Assembly: GCF_001570565.1 (NCBI RefSeq)
Contig: NZ_BBXE01000013.1
Location: 328,984-392,983, forward strand
Origin: Herbidospora yilanensis
GTDB taxonomy: Bacteria; Actinomycetota; Actinomycetes; Streptosporangiales; Streptosporangiaceae
Direction: 5' to 3'
DNA length: 64,000 nucleotides
The position numbers and the translations under genes were made by a program. The notes below the pieces were generated by a model. The model saw only the letters and a list, made by a program, of their open reading frames with translations. It had not been told where the DNA came from and ran no database searches. Shown here piece by piece: positions 1-8,804 of this stretch (positions are counted from its first letter, which is position 1; every line of letters starts with the position of its first letter).

Positions 1-456
1 GGCTGGCCGAAGGGCTCCGGCGTCGGCGACGACCGGCGGGAGGGCTGGCGGCGGGCGCTGGCCGAGGTCGGCCTCGGCGTCACCGGGCTGCACCGCGAGA
101 CCGAGGACGACGTCGCCCCCGGCGAGCACGCCGCCCGCGACCTCCTCGACCGCGACCCCGAGATCACCGCACTGGTCTGCGCCAGCGACTCGCTCGCGCT
201 CGGCGCCCTGCACGTGGCACGGGCCCCCGGGCCCGCCTGGCTCGCGGGCGGCCACCCCCACCGTCCCGTCGCCGTCGTCGGGTTCGACGACACCCCGGTC
301 GCCAAGGCGATCGGTCTCACGAGCGTCCGCCAGCCGCTCGCGGAGGTGGCGTCGAGCTGCCTGCGGCTGCTGACCCACCGGCTCGGCGGAGGCGCGGGGG
401 CGTCTCCGCAGAACCTCCTGCTTCCGCCCTCCCTGGTCGTCCGCGCGTCGGGCTGA
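1..456 (+). CDS. LacI/GalR-family transcriptional regulator, C-terminal part
   Basis: The frame is open from the first base, so only the last ~151 residues are present; the N-terminal HTH lies outside the window. The visible part is the C-terminal lobe of the periplasmic-binding-like effector domain: a CASDSLALGAL segment followed by VVGFDDTPVAK and SVRQPL, the order normal for LacI regulators. It lies 39 bases upstream of a sugar-binding lipoprotein gene on the same strand, so it probably controls that ABC operon by sensing the imported sugar. Family assignment is secure; the ligand cannot be read from the fragment. Confidence 0.9.
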   Translation, partial: GWPKGSGVGDDRREGWRRALAEVGLGVTGLHRETEDDVAPGEHAARDLLDRDPEITALVCASDSLALGALHVARAPGPAWLAGGHPHRPVAVVGFDDTPVAKAIGLTSVRQPLAEVASSCLRLLTHRLGGGAGASPQNLLLPPSLVVRASG

Positions 457-495
457 CCGGTCACCACCCCGAAGAAGAGAAACAAAGGAAACGCG

Positions 496-1761
496 ATGAA
501 GCGCAGCAACGTCCGGAAGGCGGCCCTGTCGACGGCCGTCGGCGCCGTCCTGTTGTCCTCCGCCGCATGTGGCGGCGGCAGTGGTTTCGAGGAGACCGAC
601 GACCCGGCCGCGCAGCCGAGCCAGGCCTCGGCCGGCCCGGCCCAGTTGCAGGTCCTCATCGGCTCCTCCGGCGACGCCGAGACCAAGGCCGTGACCGACG
701 CCGCCGCCGCGTGGGGCGCGGCCACCGGCAACACCGCGACCGTGACCCCGGCGCAGGACCTCGGCCAGCAGCTCGGCCAGGCCTTCGCGGGCGACACCCC
801 GCCCGACGTGTTCTATGTGGACGCCGGCCGCTTCGCCGACTACGCCAGCGTCGGCGCGCTGGAGCCGTACGGCGACAAGATCTCCAACCCGACGGACTTC
901 TACGAGAGCCTGCGCACCACCTTCACCTTCGACGGCAAGTTCTACTGCGCGCCCAAGGACTTCTCGACCCTGGCGCTCATCGTGAACACCGACCTGTGGA
1001 GCAAGGCCGGGCTCACCGACGCCGACATCCCCACCACGTGGGACCAGCTCACCGCGGTCGGCGAGAAGCTCAAGGCCAAGGACATCACCCCCCTGGCGCT
1101 GGGCGACACGCGTGACCGGGTGGGCGCGTTCATGGTGCAGGCGGGCGGCTGGGTCACCAGCGCCGACGGCAAGACCGCCACGGCCGACTCCCCCGAGAAC
1201 CTGGAAGCCCTGACGTACGTCCAGAAGCTGGTCAAGGACAAGACCGCCCAGTACCCCAAGCAGCTCAGCGCGGGCTGGGGCGGCGAGGCGTTCGGCAAGG
1301 GCGCCGCGGCCATGACGATCGAGGGCAACTGGGTCAAGGGCGCGCTGACCAACGACTTCCCCGACGTGAAGTACAGCGTCCACGAGCTCCCGGCCGGACC
1401 GGCGGGCAAGGGCACCCTGTCGTTCACCACCTGCTGGGGCATCGCCGCCAAGTCCAAGAACAAGGAGGCGGCCATCAGCTTCGTCGAGGCGATGACCACC
1501 GCCGAGCAGCAGATGACCTACGCCAAGGCGTTCGGCGTCATGCCCTCTCGCCAGTCGGCCAAGGACGCGTACACCGCCGAGTTCCCGAACGACGCCCCGT
1601 TCGTGAACGGCGCCGACTACGCCCAGGGCCCGGTGAACGCGCCCAAGATGGACAGCGTGCTGGCCGACTTCGACACGGGCATCCAGCAGCTCACCTCCAT
1701 CGCGCCCAAGACGCTGCTCGAGCGGGTGCAGAAGAACACCCAGGCCGCGCTCGGCAACTAG
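496..1761 (+). CDS. Sugar ABC transporter substrate-binding lipoprotein (family 1)
   Basis: A 421-residue MalE-like binding protein. Residues 1-24 form a lipoprotein signal ending in the lipobox LSSAAC, with Cys25 as the lipidation site, so the mature protein should be anchored outside the membrane. The body has typical CUT1 features: DVFYVDAGR, a VNTDLW segment and AAMTIEGNW. An AAGGAAA ribosome site precedes the ATG. Two permease genes follow and a LacI gene precedes, so it delivers a mono- or oligosaccharide to that permease pair. No ATPase gene is present, as is common in actinobacteria that use a shared MsiK-type ATPase. The sugar is unknown. Confidence 0.92.
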   Translation: MKRSNVRKAALSTAVGAVLLSSAACGGGSGFEETDDPAAQPSQASAGPAQLQVLIGSSGDAETKAVTDAAAAWGAATGNTATVTPAQDLGQQLGQAFAGDTPPDVFYVDAGRFADYASVGALEPYGDKISNPTDFYESLRTTFTFDGKFYCAPKDFSTLALIVNTDLWSKAGLTDADIPTTWDQLTAVGEKLKAKDITPLALGDTRDRVGAFMVQAGGWVTSADGKTATADSPENLEALTYVQKLVKDKTAQYPKQLSAGWGGEAFGKGAAAMTIEGNWVKGALTNDFPDVKYSVHELPAGPAGKGTLSFTTCWGIAAKSKNKEAAISFVEAMTTAEQQMTYAKAFGVMPSRQSAKDAYTAEFPNDAPFVNGADYAQGPVNAPKMDSVLADFDTGIQQLTSIAPKTLLERVQKNTQAALGN

Positions 1762-1769
1762 GCAAGACT

Positions 1770-1807
1770 CCGCGTCCGGCACTCATCGGGGAGGGTGCCG
1801 GACGCGG
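1770..1807 (+). other. Intra-operon stem-loop after the binding-protein gene
   Basis: CCGCGTCCGGCAC and GTGCCGGACGCGG form a perfect 13-bp stem around a 12-base loop, with no T-run. It lies between the binding-protein stop and the permease ribosome site. Such hairpins commonly protect the upstream message or reduce read-through, giving more binding protein than permease. A similar element follows the binding-protein gene of the other sugar operon at 40722-40758. Confidence 0.75.
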
Positions 1808-1835
1808 TCATCCCGCGCAAGAGGAGGTACCGCCC

Positions 1836-2861
1836 ATGCGGCTCTCGGCGAAGGCCAGGGAGAACATCGCGGGCTGGTTGTTCGTCGCCCCGGTGTTCGT
1901 GATCCTGGGCCTGTTCATGCTGCTGCCGATCCTGATGGCGATGTGGGTCAGCCTCACCGACTGGAACGGCCAGGGCAGCCCGTTCAAGTCGGGCGTCCCG
2001 TTCGTCGGCTTCGACAACTACTCGAAGCTGTTCACCGAAGACGGCCTGACGCGGCAGGACTTCATGACCAGCGTGCGCAACAACGTCTACTACGTCGGCA
2101 TCGTCGTGCCGGTGCAGACGGTGCTCGCGCTGGGCCTGGCGCTGGTGGTCAACTCGCGGATGCTGAAGGGCAAGGGCTTCTTCCGGGCCGCGTTCTTCTT
2201 CCCGTCGGTGACCAGCTCGGTCGCGATCAGCGTGGTCTTCCTGTTCATCTTCGCCAGCTCGGGCGCGGTGAACAACCTGCTGGCGTTCTTCGGCGTCCAG
2301 GGCCCGCAGTGGTTCGCGGACGCACGCGGCATCCTGCACCTGGCCCTCGGCGGCCTCGGCCTGGTCGACGTCGACAACCCGCCGGCTTTGTTGACCGGCG
2401 GCGGCCCGTTCGGGCTGAGCTGGTGGGAGTGGCTGGCCGGTCCGTCGGTGGCGATGTCGACGATCATGCTCCTGGTCATCTGGACGACCTCCGGCACGTT
2501 CATGCTGATGTTCCTGGCCGCCCTCCAGGACATCCCGGTCACCCTCGAAGAGGCCTCGATGCTCGACGGCGCGGGCCGCTGGAAGCGCCTGCGGTACGTC
2601 ACGCTGCCGATGTTGAAGCCGACCCTGTTCCTGGTGCTGACCATGGGCATCATCGCCACCTGGCAGGTCTTCGACCAGGTGTACGTGATGAGCCAGGGCG
2701 CCCCCGGCAAGACGACGCTGACCCCGGCGTACCTGTCGTACACGCAGGCGTTCGACAACTTCGAGTACGGCACCGGAACGGCCATCTCGTTCGTGCTGTT
2801 CGCGATCATCGTGCTGTTCACGATCGTGCAGCGGTGGTTGCTGAGGGAAAGGAACACCTGA
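1836..2861 (+). CDS. Sugar ABC transporter permease, MalF type
   Basis: A 341-residue inner-membrane permease. After a short basic N-terminus (MRLSAKARENIAG) it has about six hydrophobic segments. The EAA loop reads EEASMLDGAGRWKRLRYVTLP at roughly residues 238-258 and is the contact site for the ATPase. A strong GAGGAGG lies 8 bases before the ATG. The stop overlaps the next permease start by one base, so the two subunits are probably translated together. It forms the translocation pore with the following permease; no cognate ATPase is in the window. Confidence 0.92.
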   Translation: MRLSAKARENIAGWLFVAPVFVILGLFMLLPILMAMWVSLTDWNGQGSPFKSGVPFVGFDNYSKLFTEDGLTRQDFMTSVRNNVYYVGIVVPVQTVLALGLALVVNSRMLKGKGFFRAAFFFPSVTSSVAISVVFLFIFASSGAVNNLLAFFGVQGPQWFADARGILHLALGGLGLVDVDNPPALLTGGGPFGLSWWEWLAGPSVAMSTIMLLVIWTTSGTFMLMFLAALQDIPVTLEEASMLDGAGRWKRLRYVTLPMLKPTLFLVLTMGIIATWQVFDQVYVMSQGAPGKTTLTPAYLSYTQAFDNFEYGTGTAISFVLFAIIVLFTIVQRWLLRERNT

Positions 2862-3715
2862 TGGCCACCGTCAGGGCCAACCATGGTGCGCGGACCGTGG
2901 CGTCGACCTTCGTCGGATACTTCATCCTGATCTTCTTCGCGCTGGTCTTCATCTACCCGTTCGTCATCCAGCTCTCGGCGTCGTTCAAGACCGAGCCGAA
3001 CGCCGCGCTCAACCCGCTGAACCCGGTCCCCGACCCGTTCGTCACCGACGCCTACCACAAGGTGTTCCTCAGCACCGACATGCCGCTGTGGCTGGGCAAC
3101 TCGCTGATCGTGACGATCGCGATCACGCTAGGCCGGGTGCTGCTCGACTCGATGGCCGGCTACGCGCTGGCGCGGCTGCGCTTCAGGGGCCGCAGGGCGC
3201 TGTTCTCGGCCGTGATCGCGATCCTGGCGGTGCCGGGCGTCGTGTTGTTCATCCCGAAGTTCCTGGTGCTGAAGCAGTTCGGGATGTACGACACGTACAC
3301 GGCCCTGATCCTGCCGATCATCGCCGACGCGGGCGGCGTGTTCATCATGAAGCAGTTCTTCGAGTCGATCCCCCGCAGCGTGGAGGAGGCGGCCCGGATC
3401 GACGGCGCCGGCACGTGGCGGATCTTCTGGTCGGTCGTGCTGCCGATGGGCCGCCCCGCGCTGATCACGCTGACGATCGTCTCGTTCCAGAGCTCGTGGA
3501 ACGAGTTCGCCCACAGCCTCGTGGCGGTGCAGAGCCCCGATCTCTACACGCTGCCGCGAGGCCTGGCGGTGCTGGTGAGCGGATCGCTCGGATCGGGCAA
3601 CCAGTATCCGCTCAAGCTGGGCGCGGCGGTGCTGGCGACGATCCCGGTGGCGATCATCTTCGTGGTGTTCCAGCGTTACTTCGTGCGCGGCGCCAACGAG
3701 GGGGCCGACAAGTAG
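2861..3715 (+). CDS. Sugar ABC transporter permease, MalG type
   Basis: A 284-residue partner permease whose ATG shares its A with the upstream TGA. It has the MalG pattern: an N-terminal membrane helix, then an extracytoplasmic loop containing SASFKTEPN. The EAA loop is EEAARIDGAGTWRIFWSVVLP, and the protein ends in a QRYFVRG motif typical of the family. Its last 40 bases overlap the 3' end of the convergent MFS gene on the other strand. Identification is firm from motifs and operon context; substrate unknown. Confidence 0.92.
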   Translation: MATVRANHGARTVASTFVGYFILIFFALVFIYPFVIQLSASFKTEPNAALNPLNPVPDPFVTDAYHKVFLSTDMPLWLGNSLIVTIAITLGRVLLDSMAGYALARLRFRGRRALFSAVIAILAVPGVVLFIPKFLVLKQFGMYDTYTALILPIIADAGGVFIMKQFFESIPRSVEEAARIDGAGTWRIFWSVVLPMGRPALITLTIVSFQSSWNEFAHSLVAVQSPDLYTLPRGLAVLVSGSLGSGNQYPLKLGAAVLATIPVAIIFVVFQRYFVRGANEGADK

Positions 3716-4839
3716 TACCAGACGGCGAGCTGGACCAGGGCCAGCGTGAGGGCGAAGGGCATCAGCGCCTGCATGCCCACGCCCTGGCCCAGCGCCCCGG
3801 CCGTCCACGGCAGCAGCGAGCCGCCGATGACCGAGCCGCCGTTCAGCACCCCGATGGCGGTCGGCACCAGGCGGGCCGGCAGCAGCTCGGGCAGGATCGC
3901 CATCGTGGTCGGGAACAGCGGGCCGAGGAAGAACCCGAGCAGCACGAACCCGGCCACCGGCACGACGCCGAGCCAGATCAGGACGGTCGAGGCGGCGACG
4001 CCGACGCAGCACCAGAGCGACGTCCGCGCCGGGGTCAGGCCCAGCCGGCCCGCCACGGGACTGATCACGAACCGCCCCGCGGTCAGCCCGGCCCAGTAGC
4101 CGCTGACCGCGTAACCGGCGATCAGGTGGGTCTCCAGGTTGACCTCACGCAGGTAGGAGTAGGCCCAGTTGCCCACCCCGATCTCCACGCCCAGATAGAC
4201 CGTGAGGAACACCGACGCGAGCAGGACGTACTTGTTGCGCAGCGCGGTCGGCAGCAGACCGCCCTCCTTCTCCTCCTTCTCCGGTACGACCCTCTTCGGG
4301 AACGTCGCGTAGAAGGCGACCCCCAGCAGGGCGGTCGCGACGGCCAGCCCCCACCAGACGGCCGTCCAGGGGGCGTAGCCGAGGGTCAGCGCCGCGATGG
4401 CCGGCCCGGCCAGGGCGCCGACGCCGAAGAAGGCGTGCAGCCGGTTGAGCAGGGTGGCCGCGTCGGGGAGCGCCGCCAGGTGCACGTTCAGCACCGATTC
4501 GAGCACCCCCACGCCGTACCCGCAGAACCCCTGGGCGGCGATCAGCACCCAGAACGACGGCCGCGCCGCCGTGACGACGGCCGCGAGCACGAACACGCCG
4601 CTGCCCGCGACGAGCGCCAGCCGCAGCCCCAGCCGCTCGATGAGCACGCCGTTGGTGAGCCCGGCCAGCAGGAACCCGGCCGAGTTGGTGAAGAAACCGA
4701 GCCCGATCAGGGCTTTGTCGACGCCGTAGTCGTCGATCTGCGCGGGTAACAGCACCCCGCCGACCGCGGCGCCGATCCCGACGAGGACGAACGCCGCGTA
4801 GGAGAGATAAATCGAGGAACGCATCCCGGGGGACCCCAT
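3676..4839 (-). CDS. MFS transporter, FHS (fucose/galactose/glucose symporter)-like
   Basis: A 387-residue protein with about 12 hydrophobic segments. The NVHL...LLNRLHAFFGVGALAGP stretch is typical of FHS sugar symporters, so it probably moves a sugar with protons across the cytoplasmic membrane. The first ATG is used here; an internal ATG at 4824 (MRSSIYLSYAAF) begins closer to the first helix and may be the true start. It lies 34 bases downstream of the helicase gene. A LacI-box-like GAGCGCTC sits just before the start, suggesting sugar control separate from the helicase. Confidence 0.85.
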   Translation of the reverse strand: MGSPGMRSSIYLSYAAFVLVGIGAAVGGVLLPAQIDDYGVDKALIGLGFFTNSAGFLLAGLTNGVLIERLGLRLALVAGSGVFVLAAVVTAARPSFWVLIAAQGFCGYGVGVLESVLNVHLAALPDAATLLNRLHAFFGVGALAGPAIAALTLGYAPWTAVWWGLAVATALLGVAFYATFPKRVVPEKEEKEGGLLPTALRNKYVLLASVFLTVYLGVEIGVGNWAYSYLREVNLETHLIAGYAVSGYWAGLTAGRFVISPVAGRLGLTPARTSLWCCVGVAASTVLIWLGVVPVAGFVLLGFFLGPLFPTTMAILPELLPARLVPTAIGVLNGGSVIGGSLLPWTAGALGQGVGMQALMPFALTLALVQLAVWYYLSAPSLAPRTK

Positions 4840-4858
4840 CTAGGAGGAGTGGCGTTGG

Positions 4859-4866
4859 GAGCGCTC
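4859..4866. promoter_or_regulatory. Possible LacI-type operator before the MFS gene
   Basis: TGGGAGCGCTCAAG contains the palindrome GAGCGCTC, 20 bases before the MFS ATG. It resembles the CebR-type box of Streptomyces (TGGGAGCGCTCCCA) with one arm degraded, and the glucan-locus operators near 34-39 kb. Only 8 bp are symmetric, so chance is possible. Confidence 0.4.
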
Positions 4867-4873
4867 AAGAACA

Positions 4874-6958
4874 TTAACCCAAAAGCCGGCGTTGTTCCTC
4901 CTCGATGATCTGATGCGCGAGCGCCTGCTCGGAGACGTCGACGGCGGCCGGTGTCGACTCGGCCAGATCGCTGCGGCGGGCGTACTCGTCGAACCTCCGC
5001 GTCTTGGCCGCGAGGATCTCCAGCAGCCGCTGGTCGACCGAGTCGACCGCGAGCAGCCGGTGCACCTGGACCTTCCTGATCTGCCCCATGCGGTGGGCAC
5101 GCGCGATGGCCTGGGTCTCGGTCGACGGCTTGAGCTGCGGCTCGCAGATGATCACCACGGAGGCGGCCTGGAGGTTGAGCCCCACCCCGCCGGCCACGAT
5201 CTGGCTCAGCAGGACGGCGTGTCCCCGGGTGGCCGAGAACACGTCGACGAGTTCCTGGCGGCGCTCGGGATCGAGGTCGCCGGTCAGCTTGTGCGGGGTG
5301 CCCAGGGTCCGGCCGACGGCGTCGAGCACGTCGCGGAAATAGGAGAAAACGATCACCTTCAGCCCGTTTGCCTCGGCGTCCTCGACCAGCTCGACGAGCC
5401 GCTTGAGCTTGGCCGACGTCGCCGGGCAGGCGAACGCGGCACGGCGCATCCTCGGGAAGTGCCGGTCGGCGACCGCCTGGCGGTAGGCGTCGAGGTCGTC
5501 ACCGGAGAACTCGACCCACTCGTCGGCCTCGACCCGCTCGGGCAGTTCGTGCAGGACGTCTTCCTGGTTCCGCCGCAGGTAGGCGGCGGCCACCGACTTG
5601 CGGAACGCCTGCGGCCCGCCCCGGCTGATCTCCAGCCCCGGAGCGACGTGGGCGACCAGCGCGCGGAACTCCTCGACGCGGTTCTCCATCGGCGTCCCGG
5701 TCAGGAACAGCACCCGCTCGACCACCTCGCACCAGGCGGCCACCGACCTGGCCCGCTTGGTGGCCGGGTTCTTGACGTAGTGGGCCTCGTCGACGACCAG
5801 CATCGCGACGGCCGGCGTGGGCGTCAGCCGGTGCAGCCCGTCGAGCGTGACGACGGCGACCCCGCCCTCCTTCTCCCACTCGTCGAGGGCGGCCTCGCGG
5901 CGCGACCCGTGGATCTTCTGCGCCTTCAGCGTGCTGCGCGTCTCGATCTCGCGCACCCAGTTGACGACGACACTCGCCGGGCAGACGACCAGGAAGCGGG
6001 TCGCCCCTTCGGCCGCCAGGTGGGCGAGCGCGGCGACGGCCTCGACGGACTTGCCGAGCCCCATCTCGTCACCGATGATCACCCGCTTCTGCGCGAGCGC
6101 GAACCGCGCCCCGAACGACTGGTAGCCGCGCAGCGACACCCGGCGGAAGGTGTCGTCGAGCGGCTGCGCGTTCACCCGGGCCAGCACGTCGTCGGGCAGC
6201 ACCCCCTCGGTGACCCGCTCCCCCGCGAGATCGGCGAGCAGGGCGTAGTAGTCGGCCGACCGGTGTTCGAAGTCGGCCCACGCCTCGTGACCACTCGACG
6301 GCGGACGCAGCAGATCGGTGATGACCTGCGGAAACTCCTTGCCGGCCCGAGCCGCGTCGTCGAGCAGCCCGTCGATCGCCCCGACCGCCTCATACGCTTC
6401 CGCGCGCCGCCGCCTCCCGGTGGTGACGAGCCGCCACCGGGAACGGGCGGGGTGGGCGGCCTTCAGCAGCGGCGTGAGGGAGGAGTCGACGTCGCGGGCG
6501 GCCCTGACGTGGAAGGGCAACTCCGTCCCGGCGTCGAGCAGCCGCTTCAGGGCGACCACGAGCGCCTCCGACATCCAGTCGTCCCGCTCGATCTTCACGC
6601 TCGCCAGTTGCCGCGCGGCCTCCTCGATCTGGTCGGCGGCGGCCCTGATCTGCCGGGCCGTCTGCGGGCCGACCCCCGGCAGCTCCTGGAGACGGTAGGC
6701 CGACATGTCGTGGACCTGGAGGACCGTGGTGATGCCGGAACGTTCGAGCATGCCGGTCCGCAGCCGCCCGCCGGTGACGTCCTTGAGCCGGGCGACGGGC
6801 ATCTGGGCGAGGTCTTCGCGGACGGTGTGCCCGCGCAGGGTGTCGAGGGCGCTCAGGGCTCCGGCCTGGACGGCGGCGTGGTCGGCGAGGAGGGTGCGGG
6901 CATTGCGCACCAGGGCCTCCGCGACGCGGCAGAGGTCGTCGGCTTCGCGTACACCCAT
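4874..6958 (-). CDS. SNF2/DEAD-like helicase with N-terminal helix-hairpin-helix
   Basis: A 694-residue superfamily 2 ATPase. Residues ~75-108 carry a helix-hairpin-helix (LPGVGPQTARQI), a sequence-nonspecific DNA-binding module. The SNF2 core follows: motif I DEMGLGKS (~298-304), motif II DEAH (390-393), motif III LTGTPMENR, and the C-terminal lobe with GGVGLNLQ and RAHRMGQIRKVQVHR (motif VI). It should be an ATP-driven DNA translocase or remodeler. There is no linked methyltransferase or nuclease pointing to restriction or defence. The GGAGG ribosome site before ATG 6958 supports the start. Confidence 0.9.
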   Translation of the reverse strand: MGVREADDLCRVAEALVRNARTLLADHAAVQAGALSALDTLRGHTVREDLAQMPVARLKDVTGGRLRTGMLERSGITTVLQVHDMSAYRLQELPGVGPQTARQIRAAADQIEEAARQLASVKIERDDWMSEALVVALKRLLDAGTELPFHVRAARDVDSSLTPLLKAAHPARSRWRLVTTGRRRRAEAYEAVGAIDGLLDDAARAGKEFPQVITDLLRPPSSGHEAWADFEHRSADYYALLADLAGERVTEGVLPDDVLARVNAQPLDDTFRRVSLRGYQSFGARFALAQKRVIIGDEMGLGKSVEAVAALAHLAAEGATRFLVVCPASVVVNWVREIETRSTLKAQKIHGSRREAALDEWEKEGGVAVVTLDGLHRLTPTPAVAMLVVDEAHYVKNPATKRARSVAAWCEVVERVLFLTGTPMENRVEEFRALVAHVAPGLEISRGGPQAFRKSVAAAYLRRNQEDVLHELPERVEADEWVEFSGDDLDAYRQAVADRHFPRMRRAAFACPATSAKLKRLVELVEDAEANGLKVIVFSYFRDVLDAVGRTLGTPHKLTGDLDPERRQELVDVFSATRGHAVLLSQIVAGGVGLNLQAASVVIICEPQLKPSTETQAIARAHRMGQIRKVQVHRLLAVDSVDQRLLEILAAKTRRFDEYARRSDLAESTPAAVDVSEQALAHQIIEEEQRRLLG

Positions 6959-7037
6959 GATCCCTCCTCTGCCCGGAAAGGTACCGAACAGACCGGCCCG
7001 ACGAAGTGGCCGGTGGCGCGGCCGTATCCCAACTAGG

Positions 7038-8030
7038 TCAGTTGCCGGGGTAGCGCTCGCGTGACGCGCCGCCCCGGGTCATCTCGCCGACGAAGTCGTC
7101 CGCGAGCCGCTCGATCGTGTCGCGGCCCTCCACCCGGTCGATCCACCTGGCCGGGATGCGCACGCCCTCGGCGCCGAGCAGGTTGCCGCAGACGGAGGCG
7201 GTGGAGTCGCTGTCGCCCGAATGGTTGGCGGCCAGGACGACGCCCTCCTCGAACGACCCGCTGACGAGGGCGCAGTAGACGCCGATGGCCAGCGCCTCTT
7301 CGGCCACCCACGCCTCGCCCAGCGACTCGACCTTCTCCGGCGACGGCGGCCCGGCGTGGGCGAGGTCGACGGCGGCCCGCAGGGCGTCGGCCGTGGCGGT
7401 GTCGTCGACGAGCGGGAGCGTGGCCGCGACGGCGTTCTCCAGGGTGGTGTCGTCGACCAGGTGGTGGACGATCGCCGCCAGCGCGCCCGCGGAGGCGGCC
7501 GCCGTCGGGTGGCCGTGGGTGAGCCGCGAGCATTCGGCCGCCCACGCGTAGGCCTGGCCGGCCGCCCACGGGCCGAGCCCGAAGGGGGCCGAGCGCATGA
7601 CCGTGCCGCACCCCTTGGAGTGGGCGTCGACGTCGCCGCGCAGGCCCGACAGGCAGGCGTTGCCGGGGGCGCGGCGGGCGTAGAGCCAGGTCTGCTCGCG
7701 TAACCAGCCGGTGCGGTGGAGGAGGTCGCCCGGGTCGGGCGGGGCCGGATGGTCCTGGGTGTCGAGCCAGCGCAGGTAGGCGTGGCGGACGGCCGAGGGG
7801 ACGTGGCCGTGGCCGCGTTCCCGGTTTCGCACGGAGCCGCGGATGAGCCCCTCGACGGTGAAGAGGGTCATCTGGGTGTCGTCGGTGACCAGGCCGTCGG
7901 TCAGGTCGGTGATGCCTCCGGGGCCGTGGGCGGCGCGGATGCGGTCGAGCGAGTCGAACTCGACGGGGGCGCCGAGCGCGTCACCGATGGCGCCGCCGAT
8001 GAGACAACCTCGGACACGCGCGGGCTTCAT
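7038..8030 (-). CDS. ADP-ribosylglycohydrolase (DraG/ARH family)
   Basis: A 330-residue enzyme expected to hydrolyse ADP-ribose from modified proteins or small molecules. Binuclear Mg-site motifs are visible: GCLIGGAIGDALGAPVEF near the N-terminus, VTDDTQMT (~residues 48-55), and HSGDSDSTA near residue 270. The start is ATG 8030; a longer frame exists upstream, but family homology begins at MKPARVRG. The ATG overlaps the TGA of a decayed alpha/beta hydrolase frame (ATGA), so it probably once was, or still is, translated by coupling. It stands in a minus-strand run with TetR and SRPBCC genes. Confidence 0.92.
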   Translation of the reverse strand: MKPARVRGCLIGGAIGDALGAPVEFDSLDRIRAAHGPGGITDLTDGLVTDDTQMTLFTVEGLIRGSVRNRERGHGHVPSAVRHAYLRWLDTQDHPAPPDPGDLLHRTGWLREQTWLYARRAPGNACLSGLRGDVDAHSKGCGTVMRSAPFGLGPWAAGQAYAWAAECSRLTHGHPTAAASAGALAAIVHHLVDDTTLENAVAATLPLVDDTATADALRAAVDLAHAGPPSPEKVESLGEAWVAEEALAIGVYCALVSGSFEEGVVLAANHSGDSDSTASVCGNLLGAEGVRIPARWIDRVEGRDTIERLADDFVGEMTRGGASRERYPGN

Positions 8031-8281
8031 GTGGTCTCCATCCGTTGTGGGTCGTCGAGGAAGCACGTCCCCAACACCGGCGCGAGCACCTCTCCCCCAG
8101 ATGGCCGGCCGCCAGCGCCGCCATGTCGGCCGGCGGCCCCGCGCTCCCGGTGCCGTCGATCACGAGCGCCGGCGCGTCCACCGCCGCGAGCAGTTCCGGT
8201 GAGGCCGTCTCCAGGAGGAGGCAGTCGTACACCAGCGTGTGCCCCTCCGACCTCCTCCACGCCGTCAGGTGCCGGGACCAT
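8027..8281 (-). pseudogene. Alpha/beta hydrolase remnant (C-terminal, frameshifted)
   Basis: Reading from 8281 down, hydrolase-like sequence jumps frames. GVEEV lies in one frame; HTLVYDCLLLE followed by APALVIDGTGS and MAALAAGHL in a second (about 8241-8098); then GGEVLAPVLGTCFLDDP back in the first, ending at 8027. HTLxYD...PxLVIDGxxS...LAPVL is the usual end of small alpha/beta hydrolases. The nucleophile half is missing, and the stretch carrying the catalytic His is deleted. One shift falls at a run of five G near 8092-8096. The final TGA still overlaps the ADP-ribosylglycohydrolase ATG. Confidence 0.7.
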
Positions 8282-8804
8282 GGGGGAATCCTTCCTCGAA
8301 CATCGAGGCGAGCACGGCCAGGGCGGCGTCGACCCCCGCCCTGTCGCCCGACAGGATCAGGTCGAACAGCAGGCCCCGCGTCGCCGCCAGGCTCAGGCGA
8401 GCATAGGCGGCCGCGTGGTCCTCCGGCACCCCGGCCGCGAGGCACAACTCCACCAGCGGGGGCAACCAACCGTCGACGAGGTCGGCGCGCAGGCCCTCGG
8501 TGTGGGGGCGGCCCTGCATGGCGTGGGCGGACAGTTCGAAGAACAGCGGGCCGTAGACGAGCGCCTGCTCGACCAGCCGGTCCCAGTAGAGGTCCCAGCC
8601 GGCCCCGGACAACGCGTCGCGCTGGCGGGTCTCGACCTCTCGCACCACCTCGGACAGCAGGCCCTCGCGGGAGCCGAAGTGGTAGATCAGCATGCGGTGG
8701 CTGGTGCCGATCCCGGTCGCGATGGTGCGGAGGCTGGCGTCGCCGACGCCGTGGGCGGCGAAGTAGTCGACCGCGGCGGCCAGCAGTTTGTCACGGGCGT
8801 TCAC
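8265..8804 (-). CDS. TetR/AcrR-family regulator
   Basis: A 179-residue TetR regulator starting at GTG. Residues ~1-48 form the HTH (LLAAAVDYFAAHG, LRTIATGIGTSHRMLIYHFGS), with the tyrosine of the YHF recognition-helix end conserved. The rest is the helical ligand domain. It overlaps the upstream SRPBCC gene by 14 bases, so the two are co-expressed. The perfect palindrome at the SRPBCC start is a plausible operator for autorepression. The ligand is unknown; the linked SRPBCC protein suggests a hydrophobic molecule. Confidence 0.9.
   Translation of the reverse strand: MNARDKLLAAAVDYFAAHGVGDASLRTIATGIGTSHRMLIYHFGSREGLLSEVVREVETRQRDALSGAGWDLYWDRLVEQALVYGPLFFELSAHAMQGRPHTEGLRADLVDGWLPPLVELCLAAGVPEDHAAAYARLSLAATRGLLFDLILSGDRAGVDAALAVLASMFEEGFPHGPGT

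Noticed and set aside
4892-7036. A 714-codon open frame on the plus strand opposite the helicase gene
   Set aside because: Low-complexity Arg/Gly/Val/Asp-rich translation without motifs; it mirrors the helicase, whose motifs are all intact. Typical antisense frame of high-GC DNA. The same holds for long frames opposite 10.2-12.4 kb and 48-50 kb.
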